In this document: positions 50,931 through 59,278 of the stretch, in pieces
Numbering within the stretch: position 1 is the first letter of the stretch
Layout of the letters: every line of letters begins with the position of its first letter
NCBI GenBank assembly: GCA_006738865.1
Contig: AP019701.1
Location: 2,848,001-2,912,000, forward strand
Reading direction: 5' to 3'
Length of the DNA: 64,000 bases
From: Allostella sp. ATCC 35155
GTDB taxonomy: Bacteria; Pseudomonadota; Alphaproteobacteria; ATCC43930; Allostellaceae
Translations under genes and position numbers: made by a program
Notes under the pieces: model-generated
What the model was told of the DNA's origin: nothing
Seen by the model: the letters and a program-made list of their open reading frames with translations, nothing else
The model's database searches: none

Positions 50931-52018
50931 AGATCACCGCCGTCGAGACCATCGCCGTCCGCCTGCCCTTTCGCCATGACGGGCCGCCGACCGGCTTCGG
51001 CGGCAAGGTCTGGACCACGCTCGACACGCTGCTGGTGCGGGTCGAGACCGATGCCGGAATCATCGGCTGGGGCGAGGCCTTCGGCTTCAACTGCATTCCC
51101 GCGACGCGGGCCGCGATCGAGACCCAGATCGCGCCGCTCGCCGTCGGCCGCGACGCCCGCGACATCGCCGGCATCGCCCGCGACCTGCAGCAGCAGCTGC
51201 ACGTCTTCGGCCGCAACGGTCCGGTCACCTTCGGCTTGTCCGGCCTCGATATCGCCTTGTGGGACATCGCCGGCAAGGCCGCGGGCCTGCCGATCCATCG
51301 CCTGCTGGGCGGGTCCGGCGGCCGCGAGCTTCCGACCTACGCCAGCCTGCTGCGCTATACCGATCCCGAGATCGTGGGGCGCGTGACGGCGGCGGCGGTC
51401 GCGCGGGGCCACCGCCACGTCAAGCTGCACGAGATCACCGTCCCGGCCACCGCGGCGGCGCGCGAGGCCGCCGGCGCCGACGTCGCGATCATGCTCGACA
51501 CCAACTGCCCGTGGACGCTGGGCGAAGCCCTGGCGATGGCGCGCGGGCTGGATCCGCTCGACCTCCACTGGCTGGAGGAGCCGATCTGGCCGCCGGAGAA
51601 CCATCGCGGCCTCGCCGCCCTGCGCGCCCGCACCCGCATCCCGCTCGCCGCCGGAGAGAACGTGGCGAGCCCGATGGAGTTCGCCGCCCTCTTCCAGGCG
51701 GGCGCCGTCGACATCGCCCAGCCGAGCGTGACCAAGATCGGCGGCATCACCGCCATGCGCGAGGTGCTGGCGATCGCCGCCGCCCACGACGTCGCGGTGA
51801 CGCCGCATGCGCCATATTTCGGGCCCGGCCTGATCGCGACCCTGCACATCATCGCGGCCTGCCCGCAGCCGCCACTCGTCGAGCGACTGCATGTCGAGCT
51901 GGAAGCCAGCCTCTTCGGGGCATGGACCGACGCGCCCGGCGGACGGATGCGCGTGCCGGACGGACCCGGCCTCGGCTGCGATCCCGACCCGGCGGTGATC
52001 GCCGCCTGCCGCGCCTGA
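50927..52018 (+). CDS. Enolase-superfamily (mandelate racemase/muconate lactonising) enzyme
   Basis: This 363-residue protein has the capping domain (1-120) and a barrel with metal ligands Asp191 (IMLDTN), Glu217/218 (WLEEP) and Glu244 (AAGEN). The base on the second strand is Lys166 in VKLHE; the residue two later is His168, where mandelate racemase-type enzymes have a second Lys. TPHAPYFGPG (about 286-295) supplies a His on the other face. It would abstract a proton alpha to a carboxylate, for dehydration, racemisation or cycloisomerisation. It overlaps the hydrolase gene by 4 nt. Confidence 0.88.
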   Translation: MKITAVETIAVRLPFRHDGPPTGFGGKVWTTLDTLLVRVETDAGIIGWGEAFGFNCIPATRAAIETQIAPLAVGRDARDIAGIARDLQQQLHVFGRNGPVTFGLSGLDIALWDIAGKAAGLPIHRLLGGSGGRELPTYASLLRYTDPEIVGRVTAAAVARGHRHVKLHEITVPATAAAREAAGADVAIMLDTNCPWTLGEALAMARGLDPLDLHWLEEPIWPPENHRGLAALRARTRIPLAAGENVASPMEFAALFQAGAVDIAQPSVTKIGGITAMREVLAIAAAHDVAVTPHAPYFGPGLIATLHIIAACPQPPLVERLHVELEASLFGAWTDAPGGRMRVPDGPGLGCDPDPAVIAACRA

Positions 52019-52044
52019 CACGAACGGACGAAGGATCCCGCCCC

Positions 52045-53106
52045 ATGCAGATCGGCCTCTTCATCCTGCAGCAGATGCGCGAGCGCTCGGTCGCGCCCGT
52101 CCAGGTCGTCGGCGACGCGATGGGGCAGGCCGTCCTGGCGGAGGAACTCGGCTTCGACACCGTCTGGTTCGCCGAGCACCACTTCGCCAATCTCGGCATG
52201 TGCCCCTCGCCCCTGCTGGCCGCCGCCGGCGCGGCCGCCCGCACCAGCCGGATTCGCCTCGGCACGGGGGTCGTCGTCCTGCCCTTCTACAATCCGATGC
52301 GCCTCGTCGACGAGATCGCCTATGTCGACCAGCTGTCGGGCGGGCGCCTCGATCTCGGGATCGGCAGCGGCAGCCACCGGCACGAGTTCGCCGGCCTCGG
52401 CATCCCACTGGCGGAGGCGCGCGAGCGCTTCGGCGAGGTGCTCGACGTCATCGACATGGCATTCGAGCACGGGCGGGTAGCGTATAGCGGGCGACACTTC
52501 ACGGTGCCGGAGAGCTGGCTGCCCCTGCGCCCGGCCCAGAGCCCGCCGCCGATCTATCTCGCCGGCCTCGCCAAGGATCCGGCGATGATCGCGCGCACCG
52601 TCGAGCGGCGGTACACGCCCTTCGTATCTGCCATGTGGATGCCGCCCGCGGCCGTCGCCGGCGTCCGCGCGCCCTTCGATGCCGCCCGCCGGGCAGCCGG
52701 CCGCGACCCAGCCCGCGAACCCTTTGCGATCCAGCGCCTGCTCTACGTCACCGACGATCGTGCCGATGCCGAGGATGCCGCCCGGCGCGCCATCTACACC
52801 CATCGCCTCGTCGCGGCGCTGAAGGCCGGTACCGGCCGCTTCGAGGAGGGCTATGTCGCCGAGGTCGCCGGCGAGCATGACCCGACGACCGAGGAGGTGC
52901 TGGAGAAGGCGATGATCGGGCCGCCGGACCGGCTGATCGCCATGCTGCGCCAGGACGTGGCCGAGGTCGCGCCGAGCCATCTCAGCCTCTTCATGAATTT
53001 CGGCGGCATGGACCACGCCCGCGTCGCCCGTTCGATGCAGCGCTTCATGACCGAGGTCCGCCCGCATCTCGGCGCGACGGCGAGCGGGGCGATGGCCGCG
53101 CAATGA
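52045..53106 (+). CDS. Luciferase-like (LLM class) flavin-dependent oxidoreductase
   Basis: This 353-residue TIM-barrel protein belongs to the bacterial luciferase-like monooxygenases: LGFDTVWFAEHHF (about 35-47), LGTGVVVLPFYNP (72-84) and LSGGRLDLGIGSGSHRHEF (97-115). It would use reduced FMN and O2 to oxygenate a substrate. It lies 26 nt after the enolase-superfamily gene and overlaps the DUF3553 gene by 4 nt. The substrate is not known; with the enol-lactonase-like neighbour a ring or carbonyl oxygenation is plausible. Confidence 0.9.
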   Translation: MQIGLFILQQMRERSVAPVQVVGDAMGQAVLAEELGFDTVWFAEHHFANLGMCPSPLLAAAGAAARTSRIRLGTGVVVLPFYNPMRLVDEIAYVDQLSGGRLDLGIGSGSHRHEFAGLGIPLAEARERFGEVLDVIDMAFEHGRVAYSGRHFTVPESWLPLRPAQSPPPIYLAGLAKDPAMIARTVERRYTPFVSAMWMPPAAVAGVRAPFDAARRAAGRDPAREPFAIQRLLYVTDDRADAEDAARRAIYTHRLVAALKAGTGRFEEGYVAEVAGEHDPTTEEVLEKAMIGPPDRLIAMLRQDVAEVAPSHLSLFMNFGGMDHARVARSMQRFMTEVRPHLGATASGAMAAQ

Positions 53107-53291
53107 ATGCCGACGGCTGGACGCCCGGCGCCTATGTGCGCCATCCCGAGGAGCCCGACTGGGGCCTCGGGCAGGTCCAGTCGGCGATCGGCGACCGCGT
53201 GACGGTCAACTTCCAGCATCGCGGCAAGGTGCTGATCGACACCTCGGTCGTCCGCCTCGCCGCCGCCGACCCGGAGGAGCCCGAGGCATGA
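53103..53291 (+). CDS. DUF3553 small protein
   Basis: This 62-residue protein matches DUF3553: YVRHPEEPDWGLGQVQS then VTVNFQHRGK, a small Tudor/SH3-like barrel also found at the C-terminus of some DNA helicases. Its role alone is unknown; an interaction or nucleic-acid contact module is likely. Both ends overlap neighbours by 4 nt (ATGA), so it is read as part of the operon. Confidence 0.85.
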   Translation: MNADGWTPGAYVRHPEEPDWGLGQVQSAIGDRVTVNFQHRGKVLIDTSVVRLAAADPEEPEA

Positions 53292-54037
53292 ACGCGCCGG
53301 AACTGCACGCCGCCCTTGTCGCGGGCGTGCCGGACGTGCCCGCCCGCCGGGTCGTGGTCGGCGTCAACTGGGTGCTGGTCGAAGGCCCGGAGGGAACGGG
53401 CCTCGCACACGCGCCGCCGCGCAACGCCGCCGGCTGCCGGCCTCTGGGTCGAGCCGGCCAGCTCGCCGGCACCGCGCTGCGCGAACTGGCGGCCGGCATC
53501 GGCTCGGACAATCCCTTCGAGGTCGCGATCGCGGTCGCCGCCGCGAATGCCCATCACAACCGACCGGATCTGCCCGGCGAGGGCAGCAACGCGCTCGACG
53601 CAGCCGCGGCCGAGCCGGGCCGGGTCGTCGTCGTCGGCCGCTTTCCCGGGCTCGCCCAGAAGCTGCCCCGGGCGGCCGTGATCGAGCGCCAGCCCGGCCC
53701 CGACGACCACCCGGAATCGGAGGCGCCCGAGCTGATCGCGGCGGCAGACCTCGTCCTCATCACCGCCTCGACCCTCGGCAACGGATCGCTCGCCGGCCTG
53801 CTCGCGCTGGCGCGCGGCAAGCGGGTCATGCTGGTCGGTCCCGGCACGCCGCTCGCCCCCACGCTCTTCGCCTGCGGCATCGAACGGCTGGCGGGGCTGG
53901 TGATCGACGATCCCGACCTCGCGGCACGCGTGGTCATGGAGGGCGGCGCCGTACGCGGCCTGCGCCCCGCCGGCCGCAACCTCACGATCGCCCGGCCAGG
54001 CGCCGTTCCGCCGCCGCCAGATCCTCCGGCCGGTTGA
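53288..54037 (+). CDS. DUF364-family protein (putative heavy-metal chelation)
   Basis: This 249-residue protein has an N-terminal DUF4213-like part and a C-terminal Rossmann-like DUF364 domain (VVVVGRFPGLAQKL near 117-130, ADLVLITASTLGNGSL near 152-167). DUF364 proteins are thought to bind heavy-metal complexes. Its last 56 nt overlap the convergent mobA gene, so a molybdenum link is possible but rests on proximity alone. It ends the five-gene operon that starts at 50121. Confidence 0.82.
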   Translation: MNAPELHAALVAGVPDVPARRVVVGVNWVLVEGPEGTGLAHAPPRNAAGCRPLGRAGQLAGTALRELAAGIGSDNPFEVAIAVAAANAHHNRPDLPGEGSNALDAAAAEPGRVVVVGRFPGLAQKLPRAAVIERQPGPDDHPESEAPELIAAADLVLITASTLGNGSLAGLLALARGKRVMLVGPGTPLAPTLFACGIERLAGLVIDDPDLAARVVMEGGAVRGLRPAGRNLTIARPGAVPPPPDPPAG

Positions 54038-54584
54038 TGTTGAAGAAGGGATCGCTGCCGTCGGCCGCGCTGCATTCGACCGGCCGGGCACCGACCGCCG
54101 CCGCCCAGTCTTCGACCCGCCGCATGCCGTCCCGCACCAGCGCCTGCCGCAATGCCTGCCGGGCGGCGAGCGGCCAGAGACCGAACACCGGATGGAGTCG
54201 CCCGTCCGCGGCGGCGCAGGCCGGAGCGCCCACGGCGGCCAGCCGGCGGACGAGGTCGGCCGGAAACATCGGCGTGTCGCCGGCGAAGCTCGCGAGATAC
54301 CGGGCGGCGGGATGGGCGGCGGCGGCCCAGTCGAGGCCGGCCAGGATGCCGGCCAGCGGGCCGGGGAAGCCGGGCAGATCGTCAGCCAGGACCGGCAGGC
54401 CGAAGCGGTCGAACCGCCGCGGATCGCCGTTCGCACTGATGGCCAGGGCCGACACCTGGGGCCTTGCCAGACCGATCACCCGGTCGAGCAGGGTCCGGCC
54501 GGCCAGCACGACCATCGCCTTGTCGGCCCCGCCCATGCGCCGTGCGCGTCCGCCAGCCAGCACGATTCCGACGATGTCCTCCAT
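53982..54584 (-). CDS. mobA: Molybdenum cofactor guanylyltransferase
   Basis: This 200-residue nucleotidyltransferase opens [20 protein letters not shown], the GTP-binding loop of MobA. It carries FAGDTPMFP (metal-binding Asp) and a C-terminal [10 protein letters not shown]. It attaches GMP to molybdopterin to make MGD for DMSO-reductase-type enzymes. The 3' end overlaps the convergent DUF364 gene by 56 nt. No other moco gene is in the window. Confidence 0.92.
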   Translation of the reverse strand: MEDIVGIVLAGGRARRMGGADKAMVVLAGRTLLDRVIGLARPQVSALAISANGDPRRFDRFGLPVLADDLPGFPGPLAGILAGLDWAAAAHPAARYLASFAGDTPMFPADLVRRLAAVGAPACAAADGRLHPVFGLWPLAARQALRQALVRDGMRRVEDWAAAVGARPVECSAADGSDPFFNINRPEDLAAAERRLAGRS

Positions 54585-54673
54585 GGCCTCCGGCTATGCC
54601 GCGATCATCGGGCTGCGGGCAAGGCCGCAATTCGCTGGACGCCCCTTCCCTCCCGCCGGATAACCGCCGACGC

Positions 54674-55441
54674 ATGGTCGCCCCCCGCCTCGCCTTCGTC
54701 GCTGCCGACACCGCCCCCGCCCAGGAGGCGCTGTGCGAGCTGGAGCGGCTCTACGCCCATGTCGCGCTCGACCGGGCCGACGTGATCGTCGCACTCGGCG
54801 GCGACGGTCTGCTGCTGGAGACGCTGCATCGCTGCATGGGTCGCCGGGTGCCGATTTTCGGCATGAACCGCGGCACCGTCGGCTTCCTGCTGAACCCCTA
54901 CTCGACGCGCAACCTCGTGGAACGCGTCACCGAGGCCGACGCGGTCACCCTCCATCCGCTGCATATGATCGCCACGACCCTCGGCGGCGAGCGCCGAGAA
55001 GGCCGTGCCATCAACGAGGTGTCGCTGCTGCGCGAGACGCGGCAATCGGCCAAGATCCGCATCCGCATCGACGGCATCGTCCGGCTGGAAGAACTGGTCT
55101 GCGACGGCGTCCTGGTGGCGACGCCGGCCGGCAGCACCGCCTACAACCTCTCGGCCCACGGCCCGATCATTCCCCTGGGCTCCGAAGTCCTGGCGCTGAC
55201 GCCGATCAGCGCGTTCCGCCCGCGGCGCTGGCGCGGCGCCCTGCTGCCGCACGGCGCCCATGTCCATTTCGAGATCATGGAGCCGGAGAAGCGCCCGGTC
55301 AGCGCGGTCGCCGATTTCACCGAGGTCCGCGACGTCGCCGCCGTCGAGGTGCGCGAGGACCGGGCCACGGCCATGACCCTGCTCTTCGACCGCGAGATGA
55401 ACCTCGCGGAGCGCATCCTCAAGGAACAGTTCCAGCCCTGA
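54674..55441 (+). CDS. nadK: NAD kinase
   Basis: This 255-residue NAD kinase has the GGDG motif (42-45), [20 protein letters not shown] (nucleotide-binding Asn-Glu) and [16 protein letters not shown], all diagnostic of the family. It makes NADP+ from NAD+ and ATP. I chose ATG 54674; the frame upstream shadows the mobA side. A strong bidirectional hairpin follows directly. Confidence 0.95.
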   Translation: MVAPRLAFVAADTAPAQEALCELERLYAHVALDRADVIVALGGDGLLLETLHRCMGRRVPIFGMNRGTVGFLLNPYSTRNLVERVTEADAVTLHPLHMIATTLGGERREGRAINEVSLLRETRQSAKIRIRIDGIVRLEELVCDGVLVATPAGSTAYNLSAHGPIIPLGSEVLALTPISAFRPRRWRGALLPHGAHVHFEIMEPEKRPVSAVADFTEVRDVAAVEVREDRATAMTLLFDREMNLAERILKEQFQP

Positions 55442-55444
55442 ACT

Positions 55445-55477
55445 CCGACTGCCGACCGGGGAACGGTCGGCAGTCGG
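55445..55477. terminator. Bidirectional terminator between nadK and the homospermidine synthase gene
   Basis: CCGACTGCCGACCG and CGGTCGGCAGTCGG form a perfect 14-bp stem with a GGGAA loop, between two convergent stops (55441 and 55489). A short TT follows on the plus strand. The length and perfection make it the clearest terminator in the window. Confidence 0.8.
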
Positions 55478-55488
55478 GTTGCCGCGCT

Positions 55489-56898
55489 TCAGACCACCCG
55501 GAAGTTCTTGAACTGCCAGGGATCGTCCCGGTCGATATCCTCCGGGAACAGCACGCCCCGGTCCTGCAGCGGCGTCCAGTCGCCATATTGGCCGACGAGA
55601 TTGCCGAGATAGGGCGTCATGATCTCGAAGATGCGCTCGTGATCGATCTCGTCGGCCTCGACGAGGCCGGCGCGCGGGTTCTCGATCGCCCAGATGATGC
55701 CGGCCAGCACGCCGATCGTGACCTGCAGGCTGGTGGCGTTGTTGTGCGGGACCAGCGCGCGCGTCTCGTCGATGGTGAGGCGCGAGCCGAACCAATAGGC
55801 CCTCTTCGCATGGCCGAGCAGCAGCACGCCGAGCTCGTCGATGCCGCTGACCACCTCGTCGACGATCAGGCGCTGGCGCTCCTGCTGCTGCCAGTTGCGG
55901 CCGGCCAGCTCATGCACCGACAGCACCGCATCGTCGCACGGGTGATAGGCGTAGTGCACCGTCGGCCGGTACTGCGCCGCGCCGTCGGCCCCCCGCACGG
56001 TGTAGTAGTCGGCAATCGAAATCGACTCGTTGTGGGTGATGAGGAAGCCGTGGATGGTGCCGGCGAGCGGCGTCCAGGTCCGCACCCGCGTCGAGGCGCC
56101 GGGGCGCATCAGGTAGATGGCCGCGCCGCAACCCTCCTCGTGGCGGGCGCCGTCGGCCGGGAAATGCCGCTCGTGCGTGCCCCAGCCGAGTTCGGCCGGC
56201 TGGCAGCCCTCACTGACGAAGCCGTCGATCGACCAGGTGTTGACGAACTCGCCCGGCCGCTTCGGCGTCAGCGAGACCTGTGTGTCGCGCTCGGCGATAT
56301 GGATCACCTTGACGCCCAGGCTGTGGGCGAGCGTCGCCCAGCCGGCGCGGTCGGCGGGGGTTTCGACCGGCACGCCGGTGTCGCGCGCGATGTCGAGCAG
56401 CGCCCGCTTCACGAAGTAGGAGACGATGCCGGGATTGGCGCCGTGCGTGATCACGGCGGTCGCCCCGCCCTCGCAGCGCCGCTTCAGCTCCAGCGCCGTC
56501 TCGCGCAGGCCGTAGTTCGAGCGCTGCGAATAGCTGAGGTTGGGATCGGTGTAGCCACCCGGCCACGGCTCGATGCAGGTGTCGATGTAGAGCGCATCGA
56601 TCTCCTGGCAGAGCTCGACCAGCGCAAGGCTCGACACCTCGACGGAGAGGTTCACGAGGAAGTCGCCGGCGCCGAGCAGCGGCCGCAGGACGTCGGCAAA
56701 ATTGTCCCGCGTCAGGGGCCGCTCGATGAACTGCACGCCGTACTCGATCGCCACCTCGCGGCCGCGATTGTCGGCCGTGACGATGGTGATCTGATCCGGG
56801 GCGATGTCCATGTGCCGGAAGATGAGGGGCAGCACCCCCTGGCCGATGCTGCCCATGCCGACCATGACGATCTTCCCCGTGAACCGGACGTGCTTCAT
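55489..56898 (-). CDS. hss: Homospermidine synthase
   Basis: This 469-residue NAD+-dependent enzyme makes sym-homospermidine from two putrescines (or putrescine plus spermidine). The Rossmann loop reads GMGSIGQG (about 14-21). Family segments include TCIEPWPGGYTDP, THGANPGIVSYFVK and PHNNATSLQVT. It lies 73 nt downstream of the ornithine decarboxylase gene on the same strand, so the two form the homospermidine operon usual in alphaproteobacteria, and both are subject to the structured leader upstream. Confidence 0.95.
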   Translation of the reverse strand: MKHVRFTGKIVMVGMGSIGQGVLPLIFRHMDIAPDQITIVTADNRGREVAIEYGVQFIERPLTRDNFADVLRPLLGAGDFLVNLSVEVSSLALVELCQEIDALYIDTCIEPWPGGYTDPNLSYSQRSNYGLRETALELKRRCEGGATAVITHGANPGIVSYFVKRALLDIARDTGVPVETPADRAGWATLAHSLGVKVIHIAERDTQVSLTPKRPGEFVNTWSIDGFVSEGCQPAELGWGTHERHFPADGARHEEGCGAAIYLMRPGASTRVRTWTPLAGTIHGFLITHNESISIADYYTVRGADGAAQYRPTVHYAYHPCDDAVLSVHELAGRNWQQQERQRLIVDEVVSGIDELGVLLLGHAKRAYWFGSRLTIDETRALVPHNNATSLQVTIGVLAGIIWAIENPRAGLVEADEIDHERIFEIMTPYLGNLVGQYGDWTPLQDRGVLFPEDIDRDDPWQFKNFRVV

Positions 56899-56971
56899 TC
56901 AAACCTCTCCTTGGCCGGCGCCCTGCCGGCATCCCTCTTCGTTGCGCAGCTGTCGTAAGCGGTAGCCGCGA

Positions 56972-58234
56972 TCAGGCGGCGACGGCAACCAGGTCGTAGC
57001 CCGGCGTCTCCAGCAGCGGCCGGTCCCGCACCTCGACGAGGCGGGCCTGGTCGAAGCCGTTGAACGCGGTCCGCAGCGAGCTTCCATAGGCACCGAGCTG
57101 ACCCAGTTCGATCCAGTCGCCCTCGCCGGCATCGGCGGGCAGCAGGAAGGGACCGGCCATGCGGTCGGCGCTGTCGCAGGTCGGCCCGAAGAAGCCGAAG
57201 GGAGCCTGCTCGGGGACCGCCGACCGGTCGAGCCGGATCAGCCGGGCCGGGAAGCGAAAGCCCGGCGCGCCCGCATCCGACAGGCTGCCATAGACGCCGT
57301 CATTGACGAACAGCATGTCGCCGCGGCGGTGCTGGACCTGCACGACCAGGGAGACGCCCGGCGCGACCAGCGCGCGGCCCGGCTCAGCCCACAGGCGGCA
57401 GCCGCCTGCCGCCAGTCGGGTCGCGGCGAAGGCGTCCGCGATCGCATCCATGAAGGCCGAGAGCGGCGGCGGCGTGATGTCCGGATAGCTGACGGGAAAT
57501 CCGCCCCCGACATCCAGCACGTCGACCGCGACGCCGGCTTCCTCGGCAACGGCGTCGGCGAGGCGGATCGCCCGCGCATAGGCGTCCGGTTCCATGCACT
57601 GCGAACCGACATGGAAGCAGATGCCGACGCGGTCGGCGACCTGGCGCGCACGGCGCAGCAGCTCGACCGCAGCGGCCGGCGTCGCGCCGAACTTGCCGGA
57701 CAGGTCGTAGAGCGTCTCGGCCTTGGGCGGCACCAGACGGACGAAGAGGCCGAGCCCCGGCGCGCCGTCGGTCTCCGCCACGATCTTCTCCAGCTCCTCG
57801 GCCGAATCCAGCGAGAAGTCGCGCACGCCATGGTCGAACCAGGCCGAACGGACCGCGGACCGCGCCTTCACCGGATGCATGTAGTGGATCTCGGCATCGG
57901 CGAAGAGCTGGCGCACGAGTCGGATCTCCGCCGGCGAGGCGCAGTCGAAATGGCGCACGCCGCCGGCATGGAGCGCGCGCAGCACGGTCGGCTCCGGATT
58001 GCACTTCACGGCATAGAGCACGTCGCCGGGAAAGGCACCGACGAACGAGCGCGCCGCCGCGGCCAGGACCGCAGGGCGCAGGCAGTGCATCGGCTCGTCC
58101 GGCGCGTGGGCGCGGACGACCTCGTCGATGAGCGGCAGACGCTGGGTGCCGCGGACACCGCGGCTCCCAGCCCAACGACCGGCGACAGGGCGGCGCAGCG
58201 GCGATACCGCGGAACGGTGACGCAGTTCAGTCAT
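56972..58234 (-). CDS. odc: Ornithine/lysine decarboxylase, fold III (alanine racemase type)
   Basis: This 420-residue PLP enzyme has the Schiff-base lysine in YAVKCNP (Lys77), the phosphate loop DVLDVGGGFPVSYPD, and the catalytic Cys in FGPTCDSADRM. It makes putrescine from ornithine (possibly cadaverine from lysine). The first 30 residues are an Arg-rich extension; the start is fixed by a GGGAGG ribosome site five bases before ATG 58234. The transcript carries a long structured leader with an upstream mini-ORF. It feeds homospermidine synthase. Confidence 0.93.
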   Translation of the reverse strand: MTELRHRSAVSPLRRPVAGRWAGSRGVRGTQRLPLIDEVVRAHAPDEPMHCLRPAVLAAAARSFVGAFPGDVLYAVKCNPEPTVLRALHAGGVRHFDCASPAEIRLVRQLFADAEIHYMHPVKARSAVRSAWFDHGVRDFSLDSAEELEKIVAETDGAPGLGLFVRLVPPKAETLYDLSGKFGATPAAAVELLRRARQVADRVGICFHVGSQCMEPDAYARAIRLADAVAEEAGVAVDVLDVGGGFPVSYPDITPPPLSAFMDAIADAFAATRLAAGGCRLWAEPGRALVAPGVSLVVQVQHRRGDMLFVNDGVYGSLSDAGAPGFRFPARLIRLDRSAVPEQAPFGFFGPTCDSADRMAGPFLLPADAGEGDWIELGQLGAYGSSLRTAFNGFDQARLVEVRDRPLLETPGYDLVAVAA

Positions 58235-58249
58235 GGCATCCTCCCGAAG

Positions 58250-58359
58250 CCCCGCCGGCGGCGGGGTCGGTTCAACGGCCCTGTTCCAGGCCGATCGATT
58301 TCCGGAAACAGGCGACGATGGACAGTTGGCCGGCCCTATCGGGTCGACCGGCCATCGTC
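58250..58359 (-). promoter_or_regulatory. Structured leader of the ornithine decarboxylase mRNA with competing hairpins
   Basis: On the minus strand, GACGATGG (58359-58352) can pair with CCATCGTC (58321-58314) around a GGCCGG/CCGGCC inner stem. CCTGTTTCC (58312-58304) can pair with GGAACAGG (58287-58280; one bulged A). A third stem CCCCGCC/GGCGGGG (58250-58266) sits just before the ribosome site. TTCCAGG (58367-58361) can instead pair with CCTGGAA (58290-58284), which excludes the middle stem. A conserved 'speF' RNA motif is known upstream of such decarboxylases in Alphaproteobacteria; I could not match its consensus by eye. Confidence 0.6.
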
Positions 58360-58408
58360 ACCTGGAATCAAGACGGGATGCGTGCGCTCCCGCGCGGGTC
58401 GCAACCAT
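58358..58408 (-). CDS. Leader mini-ORF of 16 codons upstream of ornithine decarboxylase
   Basis: ATG 58408 follows an AGGGAGG ribosome site by five bases and opens a 16-residue peptide, MVATRAGAHASRLDSR, ending at TGA 58360-58358. The stop overlaps the 5' arm of the first leader hairpin, and the last codons contain the TTCCAGG element. Translation of this ORF would therefore change the folding downstream. It lacks the HIRR motif of the enterobacterial SpeFL arrest peptide. Confidence 0.5.
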   Translation of the reverse strand: MVATRAGAHASRLDSR

Positions 58409-58580
58409 GTCCACCTCCCTCTCGGGACCGGCCCACTGTTGACCGGTTCTGCCAAAAAGGACGCGTCCGTCGTTACTTACCCCGTGGGGCATTGGCACGT
58501 GCGTGTGCGTCAGTACGAGGGGGGGATATACGGATTTTCGCCGGGAATGCAAGGCCGCTTTCGCAAGGCGATCCGACGCT

Positions 58581-59219
58581 TCAGGCGGGCCGCCCGCGCA
58601 TCAGGCCGGCAACGCCCGAACTGGGGGGATCGCCGCGCTCCTCGAGGCCGGCCGCGACCGCCTCGCGATCGGCCGGCGTGCGGTTCTGGCTGAGCTTCAG
58701 CTTGCCTTCGACCGACGCGATTTCGAGCCGCAGCCCGACGATTCCCTTGAGCTGGGCGCGAACGAACTCGGGCGGGGCGTCGTCGACCGTCCAGGGCGTC
58801 GCGAAGCCCGCCTCGTGGACGTTGGTCAGGCGGGTCACGATGTCGAGCACGGCATCGGGATCGTCGAGGACGGTGAGCCGCCCCGTGACATGCACGACGG
58901 CATAGTTCCAGGTCGGGACGACCCGGCCATGCTCGCGCTTGCCGGGATACCATTGCGGCGAGACGTAGGCGTGCGGTCCGCCGAACATCGCCAGCGCCGG
59001 CTTGTCGAGATCGCTCTGCCGCCACTGCGGGTTGGCGCGCGCGACATGGCCGATCAGCGCGCCGCCGGGCGCCGGATCGGGCAGGAGCAGCATCGGGAGA
59101 TGGCTGACGATGGGACCGTCCGCACCGGCGGTCACCAGCGTCGCGAAGGCCATGCGACGGATATGATCGTCGAGGACCGCGCGATCCTGCTCGCGAAAGT
59201 GTGGCGGGTTGTAGAGCAT
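58581..59219 (-). CDS. PaiB-type FMN-binding protein
   Basis: This 212-residue protein belongs to the PaiB family (split-barrel flavin fold): MLYNPPHFREQDRAVLDDHIR, GHVARANPQW, YVSPQWYPGKREHGRVVPTWNY (about 85-106) and TNVHEAGFATPWTVDDAP. PaiB was named for its effect on Bacillus sporulation genes and polyamine-linked functions, but these proteins look like flavin/haem-binding reductases more than DNA-binding regulators. It follows the kinase gene by 59 nt on the same strand, upstream of the polyamine leader. Confidence 0.88.
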   Translation of the reverse strand: MLYNPPHFREQDRAVLDDHIRRMAFATLVTAGADGPIVSHLPMLLLPDPAPGGALIGHVARANPQWRQSDLDKPALAMFGGPHAYVSPQWYPGKREHGRVVPTWNYAVVHVTGRLTVLDDPDAVLDIVTRLTNVHEAGFATPWTVDDAPPEFVRAQLKGIVGLRLEIASVEGKLKLSQNRTPADREAVAAGLEERGDPPSSGVAGLMRGRPA

Positions 59220-59278
59220 CGTCCGACCTCCAGGGCGACGATCCTATACGTCCGCGGACGTCGCGCAACAGCCCGGCT

